The notes under the pieces: model-generated
What the model saw: only the letters and a program-made list of their open reading frames with translations
The model's database searches: none
What the model was told of the DNA's origin: nothing
DNA from: Fimbriimonadaceae bacterium
GTDB taxonomy: Bacteria > Armatimonadota > Fimbriimonadia > Fimbriimonadales > Fimbriimonadaceae
Length of the DNA: 64,000 bases
Direction: 5' to 3'
NCBI GenBank assembly: GCA_019187105.1
Contig: JABAQM010000001.1
Coordinates: 1,054,001-1,118,000, forward strand
Made by a program: the position numbers and the translations under genes
In this document: piece by piece, positions 16,205 to 25,104 of the stretch
Numbering within the stretch: the first letter of the stretch is position 1
Layout: the number at the start of each line of letters is the position of its first letter

Positions 16205-16708
16205 ATGAGTACTGAAACGCAAGAAATGCCGATGGGAACCAAGCCTGTCTCGGAGCATGGGTGGCTGAAGAAGCTGGTTGGCGATTGGCGCACTGAAAGT
16301 GAGATGATGATGCCTAGTGGTGAGACCCAGCGGGCGACCGGAACCGAAAGTGTCAAGAGCCTCGGTGGCCTCTGGGCCTTTGGAGAAGGCACGGGTCAGA
16401 TGCCGGATGGTTCGACCATGGAATATCGGACCGGACTTGGATACGACGTCTCGTTCAACGAATACCGCGGCTTCTGGCTGGCTTCGATGTCCTCACACCT
16501 TTGGAAGTACGTGGGTGAGCTTAGCGCGGACGGCCGCACGATGACTCTCAATTGCGAAGGCCCACATATGGAAAAGGATGGCGAAACGGCGAACTACCGT
16601 GACGTGATCGAAATCATCGACGACAACCATCGCACGCTCACATCGTACGGTCAGGACGATGACGGGAACTGGCAGCAGTTCATGAAGGCGCACTACACCC
16701 GGATGTAG
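16205..16708 (+). CDS. DUF1579 domain protein
   Basis: 167 residues after a strong TAGGAGG site. HGWLKKLVGDWRTESEM near the start, a central SLGGLWAFGEGTG and YDVSFNEYRGFWLASM, and a C-terminal beta-strand pair give the lipocalin-like DUF1579 fold. Function unknown; no export signal. Monocistronic with a terminator after it. Confidence 0.85.
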   Translation: MSTETQEMPMGTKPVSEHGWLKKLVGDWRTESEMMMPSGETQRATGTESVKSLGGLWAFGEGTGQMPDGSTMEYRTGLGYDVSFNEYRGFWLASMSSHLWKYVGELSADGRTMTLNCEGPHMEKDGETANYRDVIEIIDDNHRTLTSYGQDDDGNWQQFMKAHYTRM

Positions 16709-16720
16709 CGGGATTTAACG

Positions 16721-16746
16721 AGGGTGGTCGACTTGGCCACCCTACC
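16721..16746 (+). terminator. Probable terminator of the DUF1579 gene
   Basis: AGGGTGG (16721-16727) pairs with CCACCCT (16737-16743) over a 9-base loop, followed by a short T-containing run (ACCTTT). It lies 12 bases after the stop. Confidence 0.5.
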
Positions 16747-16871
16747 TTTCACGGCTCGACTTCAAGGTCGCAATTTCCAATGGCAACCGCTGTACTGAAC
16801 TGATCAAACCGGTCGCCAGGCGTAATTAATAGAGGAAGGGCTGCAAACATTGCAGTCTCTAGGAGGTACCA

Positions 16872-17090
16872 ATGCACGAGCGAAAGAAGAAAGGCGGTCA
16901 GCGCAAAGACAAGAAGACCGCCCGAATGCACGAGCATGAGAATGCCAATGCCGCCGAGAAGGCAGCCGCCAAGGATGCAATCAAGTTCGACACCGACCAG
17001 AAGGACGTTGTCACTTACAAACAAGGCAGTCGGGGCGACAAGGGAGTAGATCCGACCGTTCGCCACAGCCAGGGCGCACCTAGACGCTAG
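16872..17090 (+). CDS. Small very hydrophilic protein
   Basis: 72 residues behind a strong TAGGAGG site. Almost half the residues are charged, with Lys/Arg at both ends (MHERKKKGGQRKDKKTAR and RRstop) and an Ala-rich middle (NANAAEKAAAKDA). No hydrophobic core is visible, so it is probably disordered. It could be a stress-type or nucleic-acid-binding protein; I do not recognise a family. Start and ribosome site are convincing. Confidence 0.65.
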   Translation: MHERKKKGGQRKDKKTARMHEHENANAAEKAAAKDAIKFDTDQKDVVTYKQGSRGDKGVDPTVRHSQGAPRR

Positions 17091-17132
17091 GCCAAGGCAA
17101 AGATTGGCCGCCGGCACGAACCGCCGATGGAG

Positions 17133-17486
17133 CTAGTCCGAGAAGATGTTGGTCTTCAAGGGATCCATCGGCGGAACCGCGTAAGACCCCATCACGAAAT
17201 GGGTGGGATAGTACTTCGGCTCGACGGATCCTAATCCCACATCCACCATCACCGGATGGAGCCGATCTTGGAACGCCATGAACTTCTTTCTGGATTCCCA
17301 TACGTCCAGAACCAGAAATCCCTCATCCGTTGTCGAGGCGGTGTGGAGAATGAGGCCATCCGGAACATTGGACTGGGTCACCCCAAGGATGCGGCAGGCC
17401 TCGATATACTGATCGATGCTCGCTCCAACTGCGTATAAAACAACGGTTACCAAGCCATGATCCTCTTGGCGATTTTGCGTCGCCAT
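17133..17486 (-). CDS. Dimeric alpha/beta-barrel (ABM-like) protein
   Basis: 117 residues from ATG at 17486. The pattern YIEACRILGV, GLILHTASTTDEGFLVLDVWESRKKFMAFQDRL resembles antibiotic-biosynthesis-monooxygenase-like proteins, in which an Asp-Val-Trp-Glu-Ser strand precedes a helix. Such proteins range from haem-degrading to unknown functions. No cofactor residue can be pointed to. Confidence 0.6.
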   Translation of the reverse strand: MATQNRQEDHGLVTVVLYAVGASIDQYIEACRILGVTQSNVPDGLILHTASTTDEGFLVLDVWESRKKFMAFQDRLHPVMVDVGLGSVEPKYYPTHFVMGSYAVPPMDPLKTNIFSD

Positions 17487-17621
17487 TGTGAGTATAACGA
17501 TACATTTTCTGTCGTTTATGCTGCTCTTTTCGAAGCGGTGCCAATCCTTACGCGGCTCATACGGCCAACCACAAGAATGTACGGCCGGAACCAGGGCAAC
17601 CATCCTTGAGGTAATTCGACC

Positions 17622-18422
17622 ATGAGTGGGAAAGTCTCACGGCGAACCTTGCTCGGCATGGTGCCTGGAATAGCCGTGGGCCGTGCTCTGCCCAGCTTTA
17701 TGGTTGACCAATCCACATCCAAGTCGATCTACGATGAGTTTCCGGCGCAGGACCCGAAAATGGTCCAAAGCATGGTCGGAGTTTCGCATTTCGACCTCGC
17801 TAAGGTGAAGGAGCTTGTCGGCAAATCCAAGGAGTTTGCCAACGCCGCCTGGGACTGGGGCTTCGGCGACTGGGAGACAGCCCTCGGCGCTGCTTCCCAC
17901 ACGGGCCAGCGCGACATCGCGAACTTCCTGATTGACAATGGCGCCCGCCCCGACATCTTCACGTTTGCGATGCTCGGACACGTGGCCGTGGTGAAGTCTA
18001 TGATCGAAGCCCAGCCCGGACTTCAACGCAAATTGGGGCCGCACGGCATCCCGCTCCTGTCCCATGCCCAGGCCGGCGAAGGTCAAGCGAAGGCCGTCGT
18101 GGAGTATCTCGAGTCGCTGGGTGACGCCGACCAGCGACGGACTAGCCTCGACATTTCGGAAACCGAAAAGTCCTCCTTCCTCGGGGAATATCGCTTTGGA
18201 CCGGGAAGCAACGACGTGATGATCGTTACCCAGAACAAGAACGGCATGATGCAGCTGCAGCGGGCGGAAGGCGGACGGCTGAACATCCGTCGAGTCGGCC
18301 CCGACGTATTCGCTCCTGCCGGTTCCGACAGCATCCGTATCCAATTCAAAATGGAAGGCGGCAAGGCTATCTCCCTGACCATCCACGATCCTGCCCCGGT
18401 CGTTATCGCCATCCGCAAGTAA
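17622..18422 (+). CDS. Tat-exported ankyrin-repeat protein
   Basis: 266 residues. The N-terminus [15 protein letters not shown] is a twin-arginine signal. Next come ankyrin-type repeats ([45 protein letters not shown] is the region at about 85-130). The C-terminal domain is beta-rich ([21 protein letters not shown]). A periplasmic scaffold protein folded before export is likely. It is followed 38 bases later by the S41 peptidase gene on the same strand. Confidence 0.7.
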   Translation: MSGKVSRRTLLGMVPGIAVGRALPSFMVDQSTSKSIYDEFPAQDPKMVQSMVGVSHFDLAKVKELVGKSKEFANAAWDWGFGDWETALGAASHTGQRDIANFLIDNGARPDIFTFAMLGHVAVVKSMIEAQPGLQRKLGPHGIPLLSHAQAGEGQAKAVVEYLESLGDADQRRTSLDISETEKSSFLGEYRFGPGSNDVMIVTQNKNGMMQLQRAEGGRLNIRRVGPDVFAPAGSDSIRIQFKMEGGKAISLTIHDPAPVVIAIRK

Positions 18423-18460
18423 CTGCAGCGGACTGGAACCTGGCCGGCCGATACCCCGTA

Positions 18461-20158
18461 ATGGCCTCCATGGGCCACTTCACGATTTGGAGGATTTGTG
18501 CAATCGCCGTCGTTTGGACCGGAGCGGCGTTCGCGACCAGCGACAGCGGACCCATCGCGGCTAAGGATTCTGTCCGCTACGCAAAATTGATCCAGGATGC
18601 GCGTGGCACGGCGGACAGCAAGAAGCAGATCGAACTCTTGGCCGAAGCCACCAAGGTCTTCGCAGAGGATGGAGACGTGTGGCTGCGGTATGGCCAGAGC
18701 CTGCTTCGAGAGAAGCAGTTTGACCAGGCAGAGGCGGCCTACCGGCAGGTTCTTCGTTTGGGCGCTTTCCAAGCGAAGGCGGCCGCGAACGCGCAGTACG
18801 ACCTTGCCTGCCTGTATGCCCTAAAGGGCGACAAGAAGAGTGCCGTCAAGTGGCTTCGTGACTCACTTGCCAGCGGTTTCCGGGACCTGAATCACCTCCG
18901 CACGGACTCCGATCTTGATGCCCTCCATGAGCTGCCGGAGTGGGTGGAGATCGCTGCCACAAAGGACGTTTCCAAGATGTCGCGCGACGAGGGATGGCGC
19001 TACGATTTGTGGCTCATGGACCGTGAGGCCCGGCGAATCCACTTCGATCCTTACCGCAAGACGCCCAAGAACGAGTTGGACCGATTCGTCGCCGACCTGA
19101 ACCGGAACATTCCGAAGATGTCCGACGAGGCGATCTCGACCGCCTTCATCCGCTACATGGCGATGTACGGCGACGGCCATACCGGAGTCCGGATGGCGGA
19201 GGGACCGATGCGTCACGTCGCCCCGGTCCTGATGGCGCAGTTTGCGGAGGGCACTTTCGTGATCGCAACGGATCGCGCCAACGCGAACCTACTTGGACAC
19301 CGGCTGGACGCCATCGAGGGGCAACCCGTCCAGGCGATCTGGGACAAGATGGCGCCGATCATCCGCCGCGACAACGACATGACGTTGGCGTCCAACATCC
19401 CATCGTTGATGGGTCGAACCGCGCTGCTTTACGGCTTGGGACTCTCCAAGTCGCCGGACAAGGCGACCTACACGTTCGCCGGTCCTGACGGGAAGAAGTC
19501 AACCGTTACCCTCACTCGCGGGCCCCAACCCAAGGACATCGCCCATGTGTACGACAGCGCCACGAACCCCGTACCGATGTACAAGCGAAACCCAGACAAG
19601 CCCTACTGGTTCGAATATCTTCCCGAGTCCAAAGTGATGTATCTGCAGTACAACGCGGTTCGCAATGATCCCCAGGAGCCGCTCGCCGCCTTTGCCGACC
19701 GGTTCTACAAAGCGGTCGACGAGAACGATGTCCGCGCCCTTGTGATCGACGCGCGGTTTAACGGGGGTGGCAATAGCTTTCTCAACCGGCCGCTGGTGCA
19801 CGGCATCATCAAGCGCGATAAGATCAACAAGCAGGGGTCTCTGTTCGTTATCATTGGCCGCGAGACGTTTTCCGCTGCGCAGAACTTCGTAACCGACATC
19901 GACCGGGAATGCAACCCGATTTTTGTCGGAGAGCCTTCCGGCTCAAGCCCGAACTTCGTAGGCGAAACCATTCAGTTCAGCCTGCCCTACAGCAAGATGT
20001 CGGGAAGCATCTCGGATCTCTATTGGCAGCGATCCTGGCCGATGGACGAGCGGTCGTGGATCCCGCCGGATCTGCCCGCTCCACCCACGTTCGAAGCTTA
20101 TTCCCAGAACCGGGATGTCGCGATGGAGGCGATCCTCGAGTATCTGAAGTCAGACTAG
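18461..20158 (+). CDS. S41 family peptidase with N-terminal TPR region
   Basis: 565 residues. A signal peptide is followed by tetratricopeptide-like helices (about 30-130, e.g. [26 protein letters not shown] as two segments). A long middle region leads to the tail-specific-protease core: [25 protein letters not shown] and nucleophile Ser471 in [11 protein letters not shown]. The Lys partner of classical CtpA is not evident; S41 enzymes with other partners are known. Probably a periplasmic or extracellular protease. The start could also be the Met at 18470. Confidence 0.8.
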   Translation: MASMGHFTIWRICAIAVVWTGAAFATSDSGPIAAKDSVRYAKLIQDARGTADSKKQIELLAEATKVFAEDGDVWLRYGQSLLREKQFDQAEAAYRQVLRLGAFQAKAAANAQYDLACLYALKGDKKSAVKWLRDSLASGFRDLNHLRTDSDLDALHELPEWVEIAATKDVSKMSRDEGWRYDLWLMDREARRIHFDPYRKTPKNELDRFVADLNRNIPKMSDEAISTAFIRYMAMYGDGHTGVRMAEGPMRHVAPVLMAQFAEGTFVIATDRANANLLGHRLDAIEGQPVQAIWDKMAPIIRRDNDMTLASNIPSLMGRTALLYGLGLSKSPDKATYTFAGPDGKKSTVTLTRGPQPKDIAHVYDSATNPVPMYKRNPDKPYWFEYLPESKVMYLQYNAVRNDPQEPLAAFADRFYKAVDENDVRALVIDARFNGGGNSFLNRPLVHGIIKRDKINKQGSLFVIIGRETFSAAQNFVTDIDRECNPIFVGEPSGSSPNFVGETIQFSLPYSKMSGSISDLYWQRSWPMDERSWIPPDLPAPPTFEAYSQNRDVAMEAILEYLKSD

Positions 20159-20187
20159 ACCGCAGTTTGAAGTCGGATGCTGACGCT

Positions 20188-20838
20188 CTATTCAGCAGCT
20201 GACCGTAGGTGAAGAAGTTGGTCCTCAAGCTCCTTTCTTCGACGCGCCAACCGTTCCTTTTCGGGACGCCGGATGTCGTCGAATTCGGCCTGGAGGTCTC
20301 TCAATCGGTCTAAGAGCAGGCGCTTGTCCTCTTCCGCACGATAGACCTTCAGTCCAAGTCGCAGGTAGCAACTCGTCAACGAGTTCCAGACTTCAAGCTC
20401 CCGGCCCTCCGTTGGAAAACCCGGCCCTGTGAGCGTTCGAAGCTCTCGCATGATCTCCAAGGCCTGTTCCCGATGCTGCTCAGGAAACTCTTGCGAGAGC
20501 AACCGGTCAGTTTCGGATTCCAGCCGATGCCCGATTTGAGTTGCGATCTCTTTGGCCTCCACAACCCTCATCTCAGCGCCGGAAAGCTCACGCTCAAGTT
20601 CAACAATCTGCCCTTCGTTGGGGCATTGCTCATTGCGAACTTGCCTGAGTCGTTGCATCAACAGGTTCTTCTTCGTAATGGCGTCAACGGCCAGCCGTCT
20701 CTTTTCGTAACAAAGGGCGCGTAGCTCCCTCAATTCGGGCGGTCCATCTTCGATGAATGCCTGCTCGATCTCCACGTTACGCTCGCGTGCAGCCGCAGGG
20801 CCGGCCAACATTATTTCCGTTAGGGAATCCCAATCCAT
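20188..20838 (-). CDS. Coiled-coil protein of unknown function
   Basis: 216 residues from ATG at 20838 (MDWDSLTEIML). Nearly all helical, with heptad-like segments between about 20 and 110 and a closing helix rich in Arg/Glu (RRPEKERLARRRKELEDQLL). No signal peptide or membrane helix. The VOC gene upstream ends 5 bases before this start, so the two are probably cotranscribed. No family recognised. Confidence 0.65.
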   Translation of the reverse strand: MDWDSLTEIMLAGPAAARERNVEIEQAFIEDGPPELRELRALCYEKRRLAVDAITKKNLLMQRLRQVRNEQCPNEGQIVELERELSGAEMRVVEAKEIATQIGHRLESETDRLLSQEFPEQHREQALEIMRELRTLTGPGFPTEGRELEVWNSLTSCYLRLGLKVYRAEEDKRLLLDRLRDLQAEFDDIRRPEKERLARRRKELEDQLLHLRSAAE

Positions 20839-20843
20839 TTGAC

Positions 20844-21233
20844 CTACGCCAGGTCGAATGCCGTCGGGTGGTTCGGCTGATAGAGCTGAATGTCGTCGGC
20901 GCCGGGAATCTTGATCATGGTGACCCACCCGTAGCCATGATCCTCGATCTCGCCGGAAAACTCGGCCCCCTTACCTTTTAGTTCGGCTACCGTAACATGT
21001 ATGTCGTCGCACATCAGGGAAATTGAGTGGTGACGCGGAGTTTCGTAGCGATTCCCTTCCCATTCTCCTGATGTCGGGTGCACCCCGATCTCACCAGGGC
21101 CGCATTTGAAAATCAGCCATCCAGGTTCCGAATCGGCATGCTCGACAAATGGCCAGCCGAGCACGTCGCGCAAGAAGGCGCGGGTCGCAGCCGGATCATC
21201 CGAATAGATCATCGCGTGGATCGACGTGATCAT
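20844..21233 (-). CDS. VOC family (glyoxalase-like) protein
   Basis: 129 residues. Paired beta-alpha-beta-beta-beta units: MITSIHAMIYSDDPAATRAFLRDVLGWP, then WLIFKCGPGEIGVHP, then HHSISLMCDDI, and the closing ADDIQLYQP. Possible metal ligands are His6, His63-64 region and a late Gln or Glu. Enzyme or binding role unknown. Confidence 0.8.
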   Translation of the reverse strand: MITSIHAMIYSDDPAATRAFLRDVLGWPFVEHADSEPGWLIFKCGPGEIGVHPTSGEWEGNRYETPRHHSISLMCDDIHVTVAELKGKGAEFSGEIEDHGYGWVTMIKIPGADDIQLYQPNHPTAFDLA

Positions 21234-21256
21234 GCAGCCATTTTACGTTGCTGGAC

Positions 21257-21667
21257 CTAGAACCACCGCTTTTCGACGACGTACTTCTGGTGGAATTCCT
21301 CATCGCTTGCAACCAGATACAGAATGCCTTGGACGAGGGCCAGCGTCGCCACGACGCCGGACACTCCCCCGCACGTAAGGGCGCCACCAACCACCGAGAC
21401 GAGAAGCAGGACCAGGCCCATCTGCGTGTTGTTCAGATAGAAGGCGTGGATACCCAGCCATCCCAAGAAGATCGCGAGCAGCCCTGCGGCGATTTTGTTA
21501 TGGGTGCCGTATGACGAGCTGGTGATCGGGATCCTGGGGCCGACTCCCGTAGAAGACGGCGGAGGTGGGGGAGCAGCACTAAACGCGTATCCGCACATGG
21601 GGCAGACCGACGCCGTGGCATCGATCTGCACGTGGCACGATGGGCATTCCTTGGTGGAGGTATGCAT
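21257..21667 (-). CDS. Zinc-ribbon TM2 domain membrane protein
   Basis: 136 residues. The N-terminal CPSC ... CPMC ribbon binds zinc, followed by a Pro-rich linker. The TM2 domain (KIAAGLLAIFLGWLGIHAFY, then GLVLLLVSVVGG and a third helix) has the conserved short loop between helices. Integral membrane protein of unknown role. Confidence 0.85.
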   Translation of the reverse strand: MHTSTKECPSCHVQIDATASVCPMCGYAFSAAPPPPPSSTGVGPRIPITSSSYGTHNKIAAGLLAIFLGWLGIHAFYLNNTQMGLVLLLVSVVGGALTCGGVSGVVATLALVQGILYLVASDEEFHQKYVVEKRWF

Positions 21668-21689
21668 GTCGCCATTATGCGCGGATTGA

Positions 21690-23219
21690 CTACATGTCCT
21701 CTAAATGAGAGGTGACCGGCTCCAGCGGTCGCACGGCCGGTCCCTGAATGACGGTTCCGTCAGGCAAGAATCGGGAGCCATGGCATGGGCAATCCCACGT
21801 TTGTTCGGCGTTGTTCCAGGTGACCTGGCATCCCAGGTGCGTGCAAACGGGCGACACCAGCACCATATCGCCATCAGGTTTGGCATAGGCCGCCGCGCGC
21901 TCGCCCTCCAATTGCACGACGATGCCTTGGCCAGGCTCAAGCGCTTCCAAATTGTCGGCATCAGCCGGTGTGACGAGCGAGCCGAAGAATTCCCGCGCGA
22001 CATTGAGGTTTTCCTTGATGATCGTGGGGGCGGTACCCACTTCCGTGCGAGCGGGATTGTAGACGTCGGACCATTCGTTAGCCACACCCTTGATCTCATC
22101 GGTCAGTATCCGCGCCGCAACCAAGCCGTTGGTCATTCCCCACCCACAGAATCCGGTGGCGATGAAAATCCGCTTTCGGTTGGGGGAAAGACCGATGTAC
22201 GGAACTTCGTCTGCGGTCCAGTTGTCCTGGTTGGACCAGTGGTATCGGATGGATTTGACCGGGAAGTGGCGGCGGGCCCACCCTTCCAGTTCGGCAAAGC
22301 ATCGCTCCGTGTCCGGTTCCTGACCGACCTTGTGAAAGCCATTCCCGCAGATCAGCACTTTCTCGCCGTCGATTTCCGCGCGCCGAAACGAGCCGATCTC
22401 GCCCGTGTCGGTGGAAATCGCCATGCAGTCCGGCAGAGGTCCGTCAAGCTCGCAGGCCAAGGCATAGGATCGATAGGGAAAGAGCTTGGCGACGAACCAA
22501 CCCGAATCGTGAATCGGATAGTGGGTCGCGACGACGACGCTGTCGCACACGATCGCGCCGTGCTCCAGCTTGGCTATGCAGCCGGAAACGTGCTCTTCGA
22601 CCTCTAGAACCCGCGAGTCCTCGTAGAACTTCACGCCTGCCTGCATCGCGTGATGCACGAGCCCGGTCAGGAACTTGAGCGGGTGAAACCTGGCCTGGTT
22701 GTCGAGCATGATCGCTCCGAAGACGTCGAAGGGTATATCACTCGAATCCAATTCCGCGGGGATCCCGAGGTCTTGACAGGCGCGGTATTCCTCGAGCACC
22801 TGGTGGAGCCCATCGTCGTGGGTCGCGTAGGTGTATGCGGGCTCGGCGTACAGATCGCATTCGATATCGTAGGCTGACGAGGTGAGCCGGACAAAGGAGA
22901 TCGCCCAGTCGTTCGCTTCGTAGTACAGCTTTGCCCGGCGATCGTCCAGCATCTTGCGAATGCGCCGATACGACACACCATGGAGGGCGGTGAGCTTGCC
23001 CGTGGTGTTGCCGGTCACGCCGGAGAGGAGCCTCCTTGCCTCGACCACCGCCACCGAGAGCCCCGAGCTTGCAAGCAAATGGGCGGTCGCGACGCCGACG
23101 ATGCCGCCGCCGACGATCAGGACGTCGACGACGTGATCTCCCTGCATGGCAGGCTGCGGCTCGGGCCTTGACGTGGCAAGCCAAAGCGACCGACGCTCAG
23201 AAGCGATCAGTGGTGTCAC
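21690..23219 (-). CDS. FAD-dependent oxidoreductase fused to Rieske [2Fe-2S] domain
   Basis: 509 residues with a GTG start; an ATG at 23147 just before the FAD fold is a possible alternative. N-terminal DAO-type Rossmann fold (VLIVGGGIVGVATAHLLASSG). C-terminal Rieske domain with cluster motifs CTHLGC and CPCHGS. Such fusions occur in bacteria as putative amino-acid or glycine-type oxidases; the fold would pass electrons from FAD to the iron-sulfur cluster. Both cluster Cys-His pairs are intact. Soluble, no signal peptide. Confidence 0.9.
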   Translation of the reverse strand: MTPLIASERRSLWLATSRPEPQPAMQGDHVVDVLIVGGGIVGVATAHLLASSGLSVAVVEARRLLSGVTGNTTGKLTALHGVSYRRIRKMLDDRRAKLYYEANDWAISFVRLTSSAYDIECDLYAEPAYTYATHDDGLHQVLEEYRACQDLGIPAELDSSDIPFDVFGAIMLDNQARFHPLKFLTGLVHHAMQAGVKFYEDSRVLEVEEHVSGCIAKLEHGAIVCDSVVVATHYPIHDSGWFVAKLFPYRSYALACELDGPLPDCMAISTDTGEIGSFRRAEIDGEKVLICGNGFHKVGQEPDTERCFAELEGWARRHFPVKSIRYHWSNQDNWTADEVPYIGLSPNRKRIFIATGFCGWGMTNGLVAARILTDEIKGVANEWSDVYNPARTEVGTAPTIIKENLNVAREFFGSLVTPADADNLEALEPGQGIVVQLEGERAAAYAKPDGDMVLVSPVCTHLGCQVTWNNAEQTWDCPCHGSRFLPDGTVIQGPAVRPLEPVTSHLEDM

Positions 23220-23279
23220 ATAGAGGAGAACGTCTGGTCTTGTCCCACGCAGAGCTTGCGGTGTCCGATCCTAGCCGCC

Positions 23280-23738
23280 ATGACCTCAGAGGATCCCCAG
23301 TTGGCCGGTGGTACGATCCCGGTCTGGATGCACTGCGACAACCAAAACTGTCTGAGGGAGGTGCAACCAGGGTGGATGTCCTGCCCCCACTGTGGTTTCA
23401 GCCTTGCCGGAGATGCACCGCGCCCCGATGAGAGCAGCTGTGATCATGAGTTCGTGATCGAAGGACCCTTCTGCATCATCTGCGGCTTCTCGCCAGAGTT
23501 CGGCTACCAAACGGAGCGGATCGGCAAGCGGTTGGTGGCAACGCTTCTCGTCGTGGTGCTTACCCTCGTCAGCCTCTATTTGGCCTCGTTGCTCGTCAAT
23601 CCAACGGCCATATCCGAGGAAAACGTGTTTAGGGGGAGGCTGGCCGGACGGGTCGGATTTTTGTTGGCGGCGGCCCTCTTGGGACTGTCTTTCGCCGTGG
23701 GATGGCTGGTGCGATTGCTAACCCGCCGACCGAGCTAG
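23280..23738 (+). CDS. Zinc-ribbon membrane protein
   Basis: 152 residues from ATG at 23280. An N-terminal double zinc ribbon (HCDNQNC ... CPHCGF, then CDHEF ... CIICGF) precedes two membrane helices (LLVVVLTLVSLYLASLL and FLLAAALLGLSFAVGWLV). No family recognised beyond zinc-ribbon membrane proteins. Divergent from the FAD/Rieske gene. Confidence 0.65.
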   Translation: MTSEDPQLAGGTIPVWMHCDNQNCLREVQPGWMSCPHCGFSLAGDAPRPDESSCDHEFVIEGPFCIICGFSPEFGYQTERIGKRLVATLLVVVLTLVSLYLASLLVNPTAISEENVFRGRLAGRVGFLLAAALLGLSFAVGWLVRLLTRRPS

Positions 23739-23872
23739 ATACGCCCGAACATCGGGCCTTACTTCGGCTTCCGAAGAAACCGATCGACCACGTGAAAAAG
23801 AGCAACGATTCTGTTTCAAGGAAGGTCGACCCCGTGTCCCGTAACCCGGACCCCGGCCCAGCAACCCTTATA

Positions 23873-25033
23873 ATGAAATGCATGCTCTCCGCCCTACTTG
23901 CCCTCGCCATTCCCCAGGCAGTCGAACCCAATGCCGACAACTACCGGACCTGGCTGAAGTTCATCCAGCCCGACGCCAAGGAGCAGGCGTACAAGGAAAT
24001 TCCGTGGCGAAACCATTTCTGGACGGCGGTGCAGGAAGCGAGAACCCTGGGCCGGCCGATCTTGCTCTGGACGATGAACGGACATCCGCTCGGCTGCACG
24101 TGAAACAATGGCGTCCGCGGACGCCAGCTGGTCTGGTCAGACCCTGAAATCAAAAAGCTCAGCAGCGAGTTCGTTACCGTCGCCGACGAGGCTTACTACC
24201 TCTATCCCGAAAATCCCCAGCATCTGGAGCGAGCCCGCTCTCGCGAGGATCACCAGTTCTTCCGCCGCTATGGCGAGGCGATGCCAAAGGGCGACTGGAA
24301 TGCCGGCACGAAGCAGGGGATCTATATGATGGGGCCGAACGCGGAGTATCTGGAAGGACGCTTCGCCGCATCGGGCGAACCCGCCGATATCCGTGCCAGG
24401 CTGCAGCGTGCTCTCGATCGGTGGCAGAAGCTGAAGTCCGAAAGGGCCTACGCCGATAAGCCGATTCCACCCAAGGCATGGTCGCCTCCACCTGGGATAG
24501 AGGGGGAACTCGTCTTCCGTGTGAGCCTGCGCGACCTACCGCGAGGGAATGGCGACCGAAGCGGGGTGCGGCGGCATGAGCTGCCTGAATCGGGCATGTG
24601 GCGCGACTTCGTTCGATGGGCTTGGAACGAGAACTGGATCGCGCTCGCATCGGCTTCGATGCTCGTCCCCAAGGGCAACGACGCCGAAGCGGTCGATTCC
24701 GTGATCGTTAACCGTATCGCGCGCGAGGTCATCGTCGACAATGTCCGCGGCCAGGCGCCGGCGTGGCAGCCAGGCGAGGTTGTGGGCGCCAACCTGACGA
24801 TGAAACGGCTCGATACCCGGACCATCGAATACACCGGCGAGGTGGACTTGAGAGCGGGTGGCCGCAGCATCGTCGGCAAGATCTATGGTCGCGGCACTTG
24901 GACGGGCAAGTCCTTCGAGAGCCTGGACCTCGTGATGCTCGGTATGCGCCGGGGGGCATCCCGATTCAACCAGCGCGAAAACGACCCCGGACCGGCGTCG
25001 ATCGGGATAACGCTTAGTCTGAAACGACAGTAG
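23873..25033 (+). CDS. Thioredoxin-like secreted protein with in-frame UGA (candidate selenoprotein)
   Basis: ATG 23873 (or 23882) starts a signal peptide (MLSALLALAIPQA). Next come a helix and a thioredoxin-like strand (RPILLWTMNGHPLGCT), then TGA at 24101-24103. The frame goes on without a break as NNGVRGRQLVWSDPEIKK and on to the TAG at 25031, 386 residues in all. Cys-Thr-UGA sits where thioredoxins carry their redox pair, so Sec (or Cys in relatives) is reasonable. The region after it (GTKQGIYMMGPN ... LQRALDRWQKL) resembles, from memory, planctomycete proteins of unknown function. No usable start lies between the TGA and 24281. A GGUC hairpin follows (separate entry). A nonsense mutation is the alternative. 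Confidence 0.65.
24125..24146 (+). other. SECIS-like hairpin after in-frame TGA
   Basis: GGTCT (24130-24134) pairs with AGACC (24139-24143) around the tetraloop GGTC (24135-24138). Below a two-base CT bulge, CAG (24125-24127) pairs with CTG (24144-24146). The loop begins 31 bases after the TGA. The GGUC loop and a pyrimidine bulge on the 5' side recall the E. coli fdhF SECIS upper stem. A second perfect hairpin (24109-24126) lies just before it. Confidence 0.55.
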
Positions 25034-25045
25034 CCCGCCGGCGGT

Positions 25046-25088
25046 CGGAATGACGGCGGGAGGTGTTTTGGGGGATGCCGTCATTCCG
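25046..25088. repeat. 12-bp perfect inverted repeat between convergent genes
   Basis: CGGAATGACGGC (25046-25057) and its exact complement (25077-25088) enclose 19 bases. It sits between two convergent genes and could stop transcription from both sides, though there is no clean T-run. Confidence 0.55.
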
Positions 25089-25104
25089 AGGGGGGTGAGC
25101 TGCG

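Noticed and set aside
24109-24126. Perfect hairpin TGGCGTC-CGCG-GACGCCA as the SECIS
   Set aside because: Its loop is only 12 bases after the TGA, short of the usual range. The following GGUC hairpin fits better, although this one could assist.
24281-25033. Separate gene starting at the ATG at 24281
   Set aside because: The ATG lies inside a conserved-looking helix and has no ribosome site. The frame continues upstream without interruption to the TGA at 24101.
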